64,000 nucleotides of DNA, taken from positions 744,001-808,000 of the forward strand of contig OW818641.1 in assembly GCA_942492925.1 (NCBI GenBank), in the 5' to 3' direction. The translations under genes were made by a program, and so were the position numbers. Shown piece after piece: positions 18,769 through 26,939 of the stretch (positions are counted from its first letter, which is position 1; each line of letters begins with the position of its first letter). A model generated the notes under the pieces. That model was not told the DNA's origin, ran no database searches, and was given only the letters and a program-made list of their open reading frames with translations. Source of the stretch: QZKY01 sp942492925 (GTDB lineage: Bacteria > Pseudomonadota > Gammaproteobacteria > Burkholderiales > Burkholderiaceae_D).

Positions 18769-19145
18769 GTTCAGGAGCGAGGCATCGAGAAGATTGATAA
18801 CGCACATATATGCATGATGTTGTCTGGGCTATTCAAAACCGATACTCCCATCCAGCATAAGTCATGACACCTTGTCGCTGACATGACCACCTCTACACCA
18901 ACCCCACTGTCACCTCCAATCAGATGCCTTTGGATGGACTGCTGCGTGTGGTTAGGATTTGCCTCGCGTCCTGGCGATCGTTCAAAAACGCGCGCACGAA
19001 CAATCATTGGTGTGTGTGGGCGAGTAAGTGGCAGGGGGCTGGATTCGGTTGTGGCGGGCGATGCAAAAAAAATTGCAGCAGGTAAAATGCTAGCAAGGAT
19101 CGAGAATGGAAATGGGCAAACAGACAAAAAACAAACGGAGCCAAC
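18769..19145. other. Intergenic region before the Sel1-repeat gene
   Basis: About 380 bases with no convincing gene. A frame opening at 18883 has no ribosome binding site, odd composition and would overlap the next gene, so it is not called. No strong terminator or palindrome is seen. Confidence 0.5.
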
Positions 19146-20129
19146 ATGGATATTTTCAACGAAGACGTATGGCCATCCAGTTTCGATGATCGTGAAATAG
19201 ACGACATCATTTGGGAAGAGATCAAGGATAGTCCGTCGCGCGGCGATTTCATTTGCTACCAGATTCATCGGCCACAGCAAGGGCGTCATCGCGAAGAAGC
19301 AACGGAAAAATTGCACACGCTGGAAGGCGGCGATCGCGCCCCGATGGGGTACACGCGTGCGGTGGAGCGCATTCGCAAGCTGGCGGAAAAAGGCGATCTG
19401 AAAGCGATGTTCCATATGGGGAAACTGCATGTGCATGGCATCGGCGTGCCGCAGGATATGCTGGCAGCCGTGGCGTGGTATCAAAAAGCCGGCGAAGCGG
19501 GCGAGATGCGCGCGAATTGCAATCTCGGCTGGATATACCAGTATGGTTTCGGCATCATCCCGCCCAACAAGAAAGAAGCGTTTCGTTTGCTTTCATTGGG
19601 CGCGGACAACGGTGTCTATATAGCGAAGGCTTCGCTCGGGCTGATGCTGATGGCGGGCGACGGTGTGCCGCAGGACGTGGTGCGCGGCTTGCAACTATTG
19701 CGAGAGTCATTCGAGTCAGGTTACACCAATGCGGCGAATCAGTTGGGCGATGCTTACCTGGCAGGAAAGTATGTGCCTAGGGATATCGAGTTGGGACATG
19801 AATGGCTTTCCCGAGCGGCTGCTGCAGGCAATGAAAGCACGATGGCCCTACTGGGATATTATCTGGTGACTGGCACACACGGCAAAGTGGATGTCGGTCG
19901 CGGCATTGCCTTGATGGAGCAAGCCATCGAAAAAAATTATGTACCTACTTATTTGTGGATTGGTAATCTCTATCGTCATGGCCAAGGTGTGAAAAAAGAT
20001 CTGGACAAGGCGCGCGCGTGGTTTGAAAAAGGATCGGAAAAAGGTCACACCGGGTGCGACAAGGCGCTCGCTGAGATGATGGAAGAAGCGATTCCGTCGA
20101 GCGCGTCGACATCGTCGGCACTGCACTGA
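19146..20129 (+). CDS. Sel1-like repeat (SLR/TPR) protein
   Basis: A 327-residue soluble protein without a signal peptide. After an acidic N-terminus it carries about six Sel1 repeats (residues about 70-310), each near 36 residues with the pattern A-x-x-x-LG-x-x-Y-x-x-G-x-GV-x-x-D (for example GKLHVHGIGVPQDMLAAVAWY and GNLYRHGQGVKKDLDKARAWF, in parts). Such solenoids bind partner proteins, often in signalling or stress; no partner can be named. A GGAG motif precedes the ATG. The C-terminus is Ser-rich. A strong terminator follows. Confidence 0.85.
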   Translation: MDIFNEDVWPSSFDDREIDDIIWEEIKDSPSRGDFICYQIHRPQQGRHREEATEKLHTLEGGDRAPMGYTRAVERIRKLAEKGDLKAMFHMGKLHVHGIGVPQDMLAAVAWYQKAGEAGEMRANCNLGWIYQYGFGIIPPNKKEAFRLLSLGADNGVYIAKASLGLMLMAGDGVPQDVVRGLQLLRESFESGYTNAANQLGDAYLAGKYVPRDIELGHEWLSRAAAAGNESTMALLGYYLVTGTHGKVDVGRGIALMEQAIEKNYVPTYLWIGNLYRHGQGVKKDLDKARAWFEKGSEKGHTGCDKALAEMMEEAIPSSASTSSALH

Positions 20130-20140
20130 CGTGTGAAAAT

Positions 20141-20188
20141 AAAAAGAGCGCTACATCACTTTGGCGGGGTGATGCAGCGCTCTTTTTT
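20141..20188. terminator. Bidirectional terminator between convergent genes
   Basis: AAGAGCGCT-A-CATCAC (20144-20159) pairs with GTGATG-C-AGCGCTCTT (20169-20184), with A and T runs outside. It serves the Sel1 gene and the convergent reductase gene. Confidence 0.9.
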
Positions 20189-20196
20189 ATGACGCG

Positions 20197-21849
20197 TTAA
20201 ATCTTTGCCGGATTGCGCGCATTCATCAGAATTTTCACGCCACCGTCCAGACTCTTCACATCAAAGCCATTTTGCGAGAGCACGCGTGACGCGAAATAAC
20301 TGTTTTTGCCCATCATGCAGACTGCGACGACCGGACGCTTCTTGTCGAGCTTGTCGAGGTTCGCGCGCAGCGTCGGCATCGGAATGTTGATCGCGCCGGG
20401 CACTGGGCTGGCATCGGCAATCGCCTTGCCGCGCACATCTACCACTTGCACATTCGGATCGGTCGGCAACGCGGTGGTGACAGCGACCAAGCCATCGCGC
20501 TGATTGCCTGCCGCAAAACCGGCAATGTTCACGATGTCTTTGGCAGAACCGAACGGCGGCGCGTAAGACAATTCCAGATGCGTGATGTCTTCCACCGTCA
20601 TCTTCGCGGTGATCGCGGTGGCCATCACATCGAGACGTTTGTCCACGCCTTCGTGACCGGCGACTTGCGCGCCCAAGATAATGCCGGTGTTGGGATCCCA
20701 CAGCATTTTCATGATCAGCGGTTTCGCGCCGGGGAAATAGGTGGCGTGATGATGATCGTTCACCGTGACGGAGCCGAACGGACGACCTAACTGTTTCAGA
20801 CGTTCTTCCGTCCAGCCTGTGGAGCCAGCTGCGACACCAAACACACGGACGATGGCGGTGGCAATCGACCCCGGATACGGCCGCGCTTGCTTGCCCATGA
20901 AAACGTGATCGGCCGCGACGCGGCCCTGTCGATTCGCCGGTCCGCCCAGCGGCACGGCGATTTTTGCGCCCAGCACGCGGTCCGTGGTTTCGACAGCATC
21001 GCCTGCCGCATAAATGTCGGGATCCGACGTTTGCATGAAATCGTTGACCACGATGTGATTCTGCTTGCCCAACGTGAGTCCGGCTTCGCGCGCGAGCGTC
21101 GATTCCGGTTCAACGCCAATCGACATGACGACGAAATCGGCATTCAGCGTTTTGCCGGAGGCAAGCTGGCAATGCAGCACCGCATCCGTGCCATCGAAAC
21201 GCGTGACTTGATCGTTCAGATGCAAGGTGATGTCGTGATGCACGAGTTCGTTTTCGATCAGCATCGCCATCTTGGCGTCGACTTGCGGCAAGACCTGATT
21301 GCCGATTTGAACGATTTCCACATTCAAACCCTTGCGATGCAATTGTTCTGCCATTTCCAGTCCGATGAAACCGGCGCCGACGACAACGGCGCGCATGCCA
21401 GAATTAACCGCGGCTGTAATGCGATCCATGTCGGCGAGATTGCGCAAAGTGTAAATGCGTGCGTCGTTGATGCCGGGGATGGTCGGCACGCGGGGTGCCG
21501 CACCGGGCGCGAGCATTAACTTGTCGTAGGCCATCCATTCCGTTTCTTCGGTTTGCAGATGGCGTACCAGCACGCGCTTGCCTTCGCGATCAATGCGCAC
21601 GGCTTCGCAGCGGGTGCGTACGTCGAGATTCAGCAAGGCTTTGAGCGAGTGGGGTGTTTGCACCGCCAGCACGTCGCGGGTCGGGATTTCGCCGCCGATG
21701 TGATACGGCAAGCCGCAGTTGGCAAACGAGACGTCCGGGCCGCGCTCCAGCACGGTGATCTGAGCGGTCTCACTCAGTCTGCGGGCCCGCGCGGCAAAGG
21801 AAGCACCAGCGGCAACGCCGCCGATGGCGAGAATTTTCTTGGGGTTCAT
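20197..21849 (-). CDS. CoA-disulfide reductase with C-terminal rhodanese domain (persulfide reductase type)
   Basis: A 550-residue flavoprotein. Residues 1-450 form a pyridine nucleotide-disulfide oxidoreductase: FAD motif GGVAAGAS, the single redox Cys C45 in ANCGLPYHIGGE, NAD(P) motif VVGAGFIGLEMAE, and FAD motif IYAAGDAVE. Residues about 460-550 form a rhodanese domain with active-site loop CMMGKNS (C511). This fusion is known as CoADR-Rhd or NADH-dependent persulfide reductase (Npsr). It reduces CoA disulfide, CoA-persulfide or polysulfide using NAD(P)H. It diverges from a BigR/SqrR-like repressor that probably controls it in response to sulfide. Confidence 0.9.
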   Translation of the reverse strand: MNPKKILAIGGVAAGASFAARARRLSETAQITVLERGPDVSFANCGLPYHIGGEIPTRDVLAVQTPHSLKALLNLDVRTRCEAVRIDREGKRVLVRHLQTEETEWMAYDKLMLAPGAAPRVPTIPGINDARIYTLRNLADMDRITAAVNSGMRAVVVGAGFIGLEMAEQLHRKGLNVEIVQIGNQVLPQVDAKMAMLIENELVHHDITLHLNDQVTRFDGTDAVLHCQLASGKTLNADFVVMSIGVEPESTLAREAGLTLGKQNHIVVNDFMQTSDPDIYAAGDAVETTDRVLGAKIAVPLGGPANRQGRVAADHVFMGKQARPYPGSIATAIVRVFGVAAGSTGWTEERLKQLGRPFGSVTVNDHHHATYFPGAKPLIMKMLWDPNTGIILGAQVAGHEGVDKRLDVMATAITAKMTVEDITHLELSYAPPFGSAKDIVNIAGFAAGNQRDGLVAVTTALPTDPNVQVVDVRGKAIADASPVPGAINIPMPTLRANLDKLDKKRPVVAVCMMGKNSYFASRVLSQNGFDVKSLDGGVKILMNARNPAKI

Positions 21850-21888
21850 CAGGACCTCTTGGACAGTGGCGGAATAAATAGCAAAGCA

Positions 21889-21925
21889 ACAATATATCGA
21901 AACATATAATATTGTAAGCTATAAT
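21889..21925. promoter_or_regulatory. Operator-promoter region shared by the reductase and the ArsR-type repressor
   Basis: ACAATAT (21889-21895) and ATATTGT (21909-21915) form a perfect inverted repeat in an AT-rich stretch between the divergent genes, a typical ArsR-family site. A plus-strand -10 TATAAT (21920-21925) overlaps its right edge; its -35 is weak. The repressor probably controls both directions from here. Confidence 0.55.
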
Positions 21926-22044
21926 TTGTACAGGGTGTGGGCGCCTCTTAAAAATTTGAACGCCCCCACCCCAGCCATTCTCTGCAGCCGGAAGAGAAGG
22001 GATCGGGGCGCAAATTTTATGTGCCGTTAAAAATGGGAGACCCA

Positions 22045-22380
22045 ATGGATACGCAGGAACTGACGCTCGACATGGGCATGATGCGCAAAGCGGCATCGGA
22101 AGCGTCAAAAGTGCTGAGTGCGCTGGCGAACGAAGATCGTCTGCTATTGCTTTGTCAGTTGAGTCAGGGCGAAAAATCCGTGAGCGAACTGGAGGCGTTG
22201 CTGGATATCCACCAGCCCACGCTTTCGCAACAGTTGGGTGTGTTGCGCACGATGGGGCTGGTCAACACAAGACGCGATGGCAAATGGATTTACTACTCGA
22301 TTGCCGATGAAAAAGTGCTGGTGTTGCTAGGGGCGATGTACGAGTTGTACTGTCCCCAACCGAAGCAGGGCAAAAAATAA
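22045..22380 (+). CDS. ArsR-family repressor of BigR/SqrR type (persulfide sensor)
   Basis: A 111-residue winged-helix repressor. The recognition helix is in HQPTLSQQLGVLRTMGLV and the wing is in TRRDGKWIYYSI. Two cysteines, C37 (LLLLCQLSQGE) and C103 (MYELYCPQ), sit where BigR and SqrR have the pair that forms a tetrasulfide link on exposure to persulfides (established for the family). No metal-binding ELCVCDL motif is present, so a metal sensor is less likely. The frame opens earlier at a GTG (22021), but ATG 22045 has GGGAG upstream. It is divergent from the persulfide reductase. Confidence 0.88.
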   Translation: MDTQELTLDMGMMRKAASEASKVLSALANEDRLLLLCQLSQGEKSVSELEALLDIHQPTLSQQLGVLRTMGLVNTRRDGKWIYYSIADEKVLVLLGAMYELYCPQPKQGKK

Positions 22381-22786
22381 GGATCAACGGGACACCTTTC
22401 ACGCCGCTTGCAGGGGCGGCGGCGCACGGGGCGGGCGGGCGATAGCGGTTTTATTGCGCTCACATGGATGGGTTGCCGACGTCAGCGGCCTGTCTCGCCT
22501 GTCGCCGCGCTCGATGGCGGCCACGGCTTCTTTCATGTGTATGGGATTCGTCAAGTTGTACGTGATCCGCCAACGTCCGGTTTAATTAAATGAACTGGCA
22601 AATGTGCGCAACAAAAACTTATCTATTTGAGCAAGGATTCTGTTTTGAAAACGAATGATTCATGCGCAAGTGAAAAATTTCGTTGTGGATTAGGCACACG
22701 CACCCAATATACCTTGGTCGCAAAAAATGACGATGATAGAATTTAATTTTGTTGTAAATTTTGTAATCAGCGACTAAGGAGAAAAC
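22381..22786. other. Intergenic region before the lipoprotein operon
   Basis: About 400 bases. The left part is GC-rich with a run of short CGG/GGGCG tracts and no believable gene. The right part is AT-rich and ends in the motif at 22760-22777, which overlaps the ribosome binding site region of the CsgG-like gene. Confidence 0.5.
22760..22777 (+). promoter_or_regulatory. Shared upstream motif (copy 2)
   Basis: TTTGTAATCAGCGACTAA, 16 of 18 bases identical to 10967-10984. It lies nine bases before the start codon of the CsgG-like gene, so a bound protein would affect transcription close to, or translation of, the operon. Confidence 0.3.
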
Positions 22787-23464
22787 GTGTTTACGAAGAA
22801 GGCCTCTATTTGTATCTCAGCCGTTATACTGGTTGGCACTTTAGCCGGATGCGCCACAGAAGATTCGCGCACCCTTGCCACACAACAGACCGCTGCAGCC
22901 GTACGTCCCTATGCTGGCAAGCGTCAACCCATTTCAGTGGGAAAATTCGATAACCGCTCCAGTTTCATGCGCGGCGTTTTTACTGATGGCGCTGATCGTT
23001 TGGGCAGTCAGGCCAAGACTATCTTGATCACGCATCTCCAGCAAACCAATCGCTTTACTGTGCTGGATCGCCAGAATATGTCCGAAATCAGGCAAGAAGC
23101 CGAACTTTCAAAGAAACGACAATCTCTCAAGGGCGCACGCTACGTGATCACAGGCGATGTGACCGAATTCGGTCGCAAGCAAGTGGGTGATCATCAGCTC
23201 TTCGGAATTTTGGGGCGCGGCAAAGAGCAGATCGCTTATGCCAAGGTTTCATTGAATGTGGTGGATGTCGAAACTTCCGAAGTGATTTATTCCGCACAAG
23301 GCGCTGGCGAATATTCGCTGTCCAATCGTGAAGTCATCGGCTTCGGCGGCACGGCAAGCTACGATTCCACGCTCAATGGTAAAGTGCTGGATCTCGCCAT
23401 TCGTCAAGCCGTCGATGGGTTGGTAAGCGGCATTGAAGCTGGCGCATGGCGTCCGAGCAACTGA
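22787..23464 (+). CDS. CsgG-family lipoprotein
   Basis: A 225-residue lipoprotein. The lipobox is LAGC, with lipidated C22. The CsgG/HfaB-like fold follows: ISVGKFDNRSS, ILITHLQQTNRFTVLDRQNM and GARYVITGDVTEFG. CsgG proteins make outer-membrane secretion pores for curli, but no curli subunits are nearby, so a pore role is not assured. It starts with GTG after AAGGAG. It heads a three-gene operon with DUF4810 and DUF799 lipoproteins, a set that recurs in proteobacteria (recollection, not checked). Confidence 0.82.
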   Translation: MFTKKASICISAVILVGTLAGCATEDSRTLATQQTAAAVRPYAGKRQPISVGKFDNRSSFMRGVFTDGADRLGSQAKTILITHLQQTNRFTVLDRQNMSEIRQEAELSKKRQSLKGARYVITGDVTEFGRKQVGDHQLFGILGRGKEQIAYAKVSLNVVDVETSEVIYSAQGAGEYSLSNREVIGFGGTASYDSTLNGKVLDLAIRQAVDGLVSGIEAGAWRPSN

Positions 23465-23480
23465 TCATTCCGGGGGCACC

Positions 23481-23858
23481 ATGGGTTACAAACATGCAAA
23501 ACACCTGGCCATTCTGATGGCAGCGCTGGCGACGCTTCTGGTGTCGGGTTGTGCGACGGGTGATCGACAACTGTACTACTGGGGCGATTTCCAGAACGAA
23601 CAGTATGCTTATTTCAAGGGAGAGCGGGGTCCGGAAGACAGCATTCTCAAACTCGAGAAAATCCGCGAAGATGCCAAGTCAAAAGGCAAGCCGGTGCCGC
23701 CAGGGTTCGAGGCGCATCTTGGCTTGTTATATGGGCAAACGGGACGTACCGACAAGTTTGAGCAGTGTTTGGAAGCGGAACGGCAGTATTTTCCGGAAAG
23801 CGCCAATTATCTGGACTTCCTCGTTAAGAAAACTCCCAAGAAGAAGGCAACACGATGA
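23481..23858 (+). CDS. DUF4810-family lipoprotein
   Basis: A 125-residue lipoprotein with lipobox LVSGC (lipidated Cys at about residue 23). The mature part has a conserved YYWGDFQ motif and a helical, TPR-like body (GLLYGQTGRTDKFEQCLEAE in part). DUF4810 proteins have no assigned function but are found between CsgG-like and DUF799 lipoproteins, as here. The start at 23481 follows a GGGGG tract 17 bases after the previous stop; the frame is open further upstream. It overlaps the next gene by four bases (ATGA). Confidence 0.8.
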   Translation: MGYKHAKHLAILMAALATLLVSGCATGDRQLYYWGDFQNEQYAYFKGERGPEDSILKLEKIREDAKSKGKPVPPGFEAHLGLLYGQTGRTDKFEQCLEAERQYFPESANYLDFLVKKTPKKKATR

Positions 23859-24535
23859 AAACCATTCGCATATTCACGCAATATCTCGCCGTTTCGTTGA
23901 CGGCGGCTGCCTTGCTGGGGGGGTGTGTCACACAAAAGCCGTATGACTATTCGGCATTCAAGGAGGCGCGCCCTAAATCCATTCTGGTTTTGCCGCCGCT
24001 GAACAACTCGCCAGATATTAAGGCGACATACAGCATGATGTCCCAGACAACGCGGCCCTTGGCGGAAGCTGGGTACTATGTTTTTCCGGTGGCATTGGTT
24101 GACGAAACTTTCAAGCAAAATGGCTTGACTGCAGAGGAGGATATCCATCAGGTATCAGTTGAAAAGTTGCGCAAGATTTTCGGAGCTGATGCCGCGCTTT
24201 ACATCAATGTTAAGGAATACGGCACAAAATATATCCTCATATCGAGTGAGACGCGCGTGACAGCCGAAGCCAAGCTGGTTGACCTGCGAACCGGAAAGGT
24301 TTTGTGGGAAGGCGCGGCGACCGCATCGAGCGCGGAGGGGCGGAACAATAATCAGGGATTGGTTGGCGCCTTGGTCAGCGCAGCGGTCAATCAAGTCATT
24401 GAGACGGTGAGTGAGCGAGGCCATCCGGTTGCTGGCGTAACCAGTGATCGCCTCTTGAGTGCGGGTCGCCCCAACGGCATCCTGTATGGTCCGCGTTCAC
24501 CCAAGTATCTGAAAGAAGGGGTGCCAACGCCGTAA
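23855..24535 (+). CDS. DUF799-family lipoprotein (GNA1162-like)
   Basis: A 226-residue lipoprotein with lipobox LLGGC (Cys at about 24). The family signature PKSILVLPPLNNSPDIKATY, split across about 41-60, and YYVFPVALVDE are clear. The meningococcal relative GNA1162 folds like a TolB N-terminal domain and is surface-associated (established for that protein). The role here is unknown, but the three lipoproteins of the operon probably form one envelope complex. A strong terminator follows. Confidence 0.82.
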   Translation: MKTIRIFTQYLAVSLTAAALLGGCVTQKPYDYSAFKEARPKSILVLPPLNNSPDIKATYSMMSQTTRPLAEAGYYVFPVALVDETFKQNGLTAEEDIHQVSVEKLRKIFGADAALYINVKEYGTKYILISSETRVTAEAKLVDLRTGKVLWEGAATASSAEGRNNNQGLVGALVSAAVNQVIETVSERGHPVAGVTSDRLLSAGRPNGILYGPRSPKYLKEGVPTP

Positions 24536-24583
24536 ACGGATGGGGTTACCGTATTACGGAAAGTAATGTTTTTTTCGAAGCGA

Positions 24584-24616
24584 CAAAAACGGCAGCGTTT
24601 CACGCTGCCGTTTTTT
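24584..24616 (+). terminator. Rho-independent terminator of the lipoprotein operon
   Basis: ACGGCAGCGT (24589-24598) pairs with ACGCTGCCGT (24602-24611) around three bases and is followed by TTTTTT. Confidence 0.92.
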
Positions 24617-24759
24617 ATCAGGGAAAATTTATTAGGGAAGATGAACCTGCGTTAGTTTCTAAAGACCTTGGATTTGCGGAGGGAAAAGTTGCATGGAGCC
24701 ATTCTCAGCTAAACTAACGCCTTTGGAGACCTTTCGCCGAATTCTGGCAGTATTCAATC

Positions 24760-25209
24760 ATGTCAGTCATTACTTGGGATTACCCCTCGCCTTTTACTTT
24801 GCATCTTTCTCCGCAAGGCGCCGACATCGATGGTTTGAAGCATGTAAATAACGCCGTGTATGTGCGCTGGTGCGAACAGATTGGTTGGGCGCATTCCGAA
24901 CGTTTGGGGTTAAGCATCGCCGATTACGAACGAACCAATCGCGCCGTTGCCATTCGGCGCGGCGAATACGATTATTTGTTGCCTTCCAAGGTGGGCGACG
25001 AACTCGTACTCGGAACCTGGCTGGTTCAGTCGGGCAGGAAGCTGATGCTGGAGCGGCGCTTTCAACTGGCGCGCGCCTCCGATGGTGAAACGCTGATGCG
25101 TGGACGCTGGGAACTGGTGTGCATCGAATTGAGTACCGGACGCGTGCGACGCATGCCGCCGGAATTTGAAATTTATCACCGCGCCTCGATTGCGCTTGAT
25201 CCAAGCTGA
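24760..25209 (+). CDS. Hotdog-fold acyl-CoA thioesterase
   Basis: A 149-residue protein of the 4-hydroxybenzoyl-CoA thioesterase (YbgC/FadM) family. It has the catalytic segment DIDGLKHVNNAVYVRWCEQ (D at about 22-24), the central helix and the C-terminal strands. It hydrolyses an acyl-CoA thioester in the cytoplasm; chain preference cannot be told. It is followed 11 bases later by the AEC transporter on the same strand, probably co-transcribed. Confidence 0.82.
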   Translation: MSVITWDYPSPFTLHLSPQGADIDGLKHVNNAVYVRWCEQIGWAHSERLGLSIADYERTNRAVAIRRGEYDYLLPSKVGDELVLGTWLVQSGRKLMLERRFQLARASDGETLMRGRWELVCIELSTGRVRRMPPEFEIYHRASIALDPS

Positions 25210-25220
25210 TCGCCTTTGAC

Positions 25221-26150
25221 ATGCTGACCGTCGTCAACATCATCCTGCCGGTGTTTGCGTTGATCTTCGCAGGCTATCTCTTGCGCCGTCTGAATGTGTT
25301 GAGTACGGCGGCGTGTACGGAGTTGAATCGTTTCGTCGTGTACCTGGCATTGCCTGCCTTGATGATCGACGTGATGATCAGCAGCCCCTGGGAAGCGTTT
25401 TACCAGCCCGGGTTTTTGCTGGCGTTTGAACTGGCGGTGGCGATCATTTTTGTGGGCGTGCTGGTCTGGCGCTGGCTGCAAACGCGTCAACTGGCGGCGT
25501 CTACGATTGAATGCACTGCGGCGTCCTACGCGAATACGGGTTATATCGGCTTGCCATTGTGTGCGCTGACCTTCGGACAGGAAAACCTGCTGCCTGCCAT
25601 GTTGGGTGCGACGCTCACTGTTTCACTGAATTTCGCTTTCTCGATTGTGTTGATCGAGATCAGCACGCAAAAAGACGTGAGCGTATGGCAAAGCCTCCGC
25701 AATGTGCTGCGCTCGCTGATCAAAAATCCGCTCATCGTGGCACCGCTGGTAGCGGTCGTCGTCAGTGCGAGCGGGATGGCAGTGCCGAAAGGCGTGGTGC
25801 AATCGATCAAGCTGCTGGGCGGGGCGGCCAGTCCGTGCGCCCTGGTGGGCATCGGCTTGTTTCTGGCCATGAAACAGGAGGAAGCCAGTGTGCCGCTCTC
25901 GGTGGCCATCGTGCTGATCAAGCTGATTGTGCAGCCGTTGCTGGCCTGGTATCTGGCTTTTTATGTTTTTGAGATGCCGCCGCTCTGGGCCAAATCGGCG
26001 GTGCTGTTGTGCGCATTGCCCACCGGTACCGGCCCCTTCATGCTGGCGGAGCTATATCGGCGCGGCGGAGGCATTGCATCCAGAACCATCCTGCTGTCGA
26101 CTTTCGGGGCGGTGCTAACGTTGTCCATTTGGCTCGTTGTGCTGAACTAA
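25221..26150 (+). CDS. AEC (auxin efflux carrier)-family transporter
   Basis: A 309-residue inner-membrane protein with about ten hydrophobic segments. The family features are a Pro/Gly-rich YLALPALMIDV segment near residue 45, ANTGYIGLPLCALTFG, and a late MPPLWAKSAVLLCALPTGTG motif. Members export organic acids such as malate or malonate, or act as facilitators. The substrate is not predictable. The ATG at 25221 lies 11 bases after the thioesterase stop. Confidence 0.83.
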   Translation: MLTVVNIILPVFALIFAGYLLRRLNVLSTAACTELNRFVVYLALPALMIDVMISSPWEAFYQPGFLLAFELAVAIIFVGVLVWRWLQTRQLAASTIECTAASYANTGYIGLPLCALTFGQENLLPAMLGATLTVSLNFAFSIVLIEISTQKDVSVWQSLRNVLRSLIKNPLIVAPLVAVVVSASGMAVPKGVVQSIKLLGGAASPCALVGIGLFLAMKQEEASVPLSVAIVLIKLIVQPLLAWYLAFYVFEMPPLWAKSAVLLCALPTGTGPFMLAELYRRGGGIASRTILLSTFGAVLTLSIWLVVLN

Positions 26151-26225
26151 TATCAACATTTTGCATGGTTCTCACTACCAGCAGAAAAACATTTGATAAT
26201 ATTGGCTTGGAAGGATGAAACCGAA

Positions 26226-26609
26226 ATGAGCAGTCTTCATACATCATTGCTGAAAACGCTGAGCGCCACGGGCTGGCGGGTGCGTAGCGATGGCAGCGGT
26301 GTTTCGGCCGAGCGGGAGGGGTTTTTCAGGCGCTGGTTTTTCGGGCAACGCAGCATCAAATTCCGTCTGGAGTTGAAATTTGACGATGGCCGCAAAACGC
26401 TGTTGTTGCGCGAAAGCGCCATAGAAGAATCAACGGGCTTGTTTCCGCCATCACTGCCCGTTCATGCTGAGGCGGGCAGGCTCGATTTTGAAAATGCCCG
26501 AAAGTGGATTGCCCAGCAATGTGAGGCACTGGGCTGGGCATGCGAGGTATTGGCAGGGAACGCGCACCCGTCCGTGAAGAATGAAATGGCGGGTGCCGTT
26601 CGCACGTGA
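26226..26609 (+). CDS. Small soluble protein of unknown function
   Basis: A 127-residue protein without signal peptide or membrane segment. The pattern is MSSLHTSLLKTLSATGWRV, then short strands with many basic residues (FFRRWFFGQRS), and a Trp/Cys-rich end (CEALGWACEV). I do not recognise a family. The ATG at 26226 lies about ten bases after an AAGGA tract. Its stop is followed after 15 bases by a small membrane protein with a strong ribosome binding site, so the two are probably translated from one transcript. Confidence 0.6.
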   Translation: MSSLHTSLLKTLSATGWRVRSDGSGVSAEREGFFRRWFFGQRSIKFRLELKFDDGRKTLLLRESAIEESTGLFPPSLPVHAEAGRLDFENARKWIAQQCEALGWACEVLAGNAHPSVKNEMAGAVRT

Positions 26610-26624
26610 ATAGAGGAGGGACGC

Positions 26625-26828
26625 ATGAAAAACATGCAGCGCATCATTCTTGCCTTTTTGCTGCTCTTTGCGATCATATCGATCCTCATGGTGACGCGCC
26701 GGATGAAAGCGGCATCGACGCACGACGCCAGCGTCAAGGTGGCGTCCGCGATCCAGACCTTGTATCGAGGATCAGATAGCGCGCGCCGTGGCGAAGCGCG
26801 TAACCAGCACTTTTCTCGCTTGGGGTGA
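26625..26828 (+). CDS. Small single-pass membrane protein of unknown function
   Basis: A 67-residue protein with GGAGGG four bases before the ATG. The N-terminus (MKNMQRIILAFLLLFAIISI) is one hydrophobic helix. The rest is basic and probably cytoplasmic or periplasmic depending on orientation. No known family. The strong ribosome binding site and position in a run of plus-strand genes support it as real. Confidence 0.55.
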   Translation: MKNMQRIILAFLLLFAIISILMVTRRMKAASTHDASVKVASAIQTLYRGSDSARRGEARNQHFSRLG

Positions 26829-26939
26829 AGGATTGTTAGGACTGAGTCGCTGCAGGGTGGCAGATATTGCCTCGCAACGTTCGTCGCGCAAACATTGCGC
26901 AGAGCAAGGCCGCTTGGATCATTCATACAGAGGTGAGGC

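Noticed and set aside
18883..19200. Open frame of about 105 codons before the Sel1 gene
   Set aside because: No ribosome binding site, unusual composition, and it overlaps the real start of the Sel1 gene.
22408..22593. Open frame of about 60 codons after the ArsR-type gene
   Set aside because: Very GC-rich, no binding site for ribosomes and no recognisable motif.
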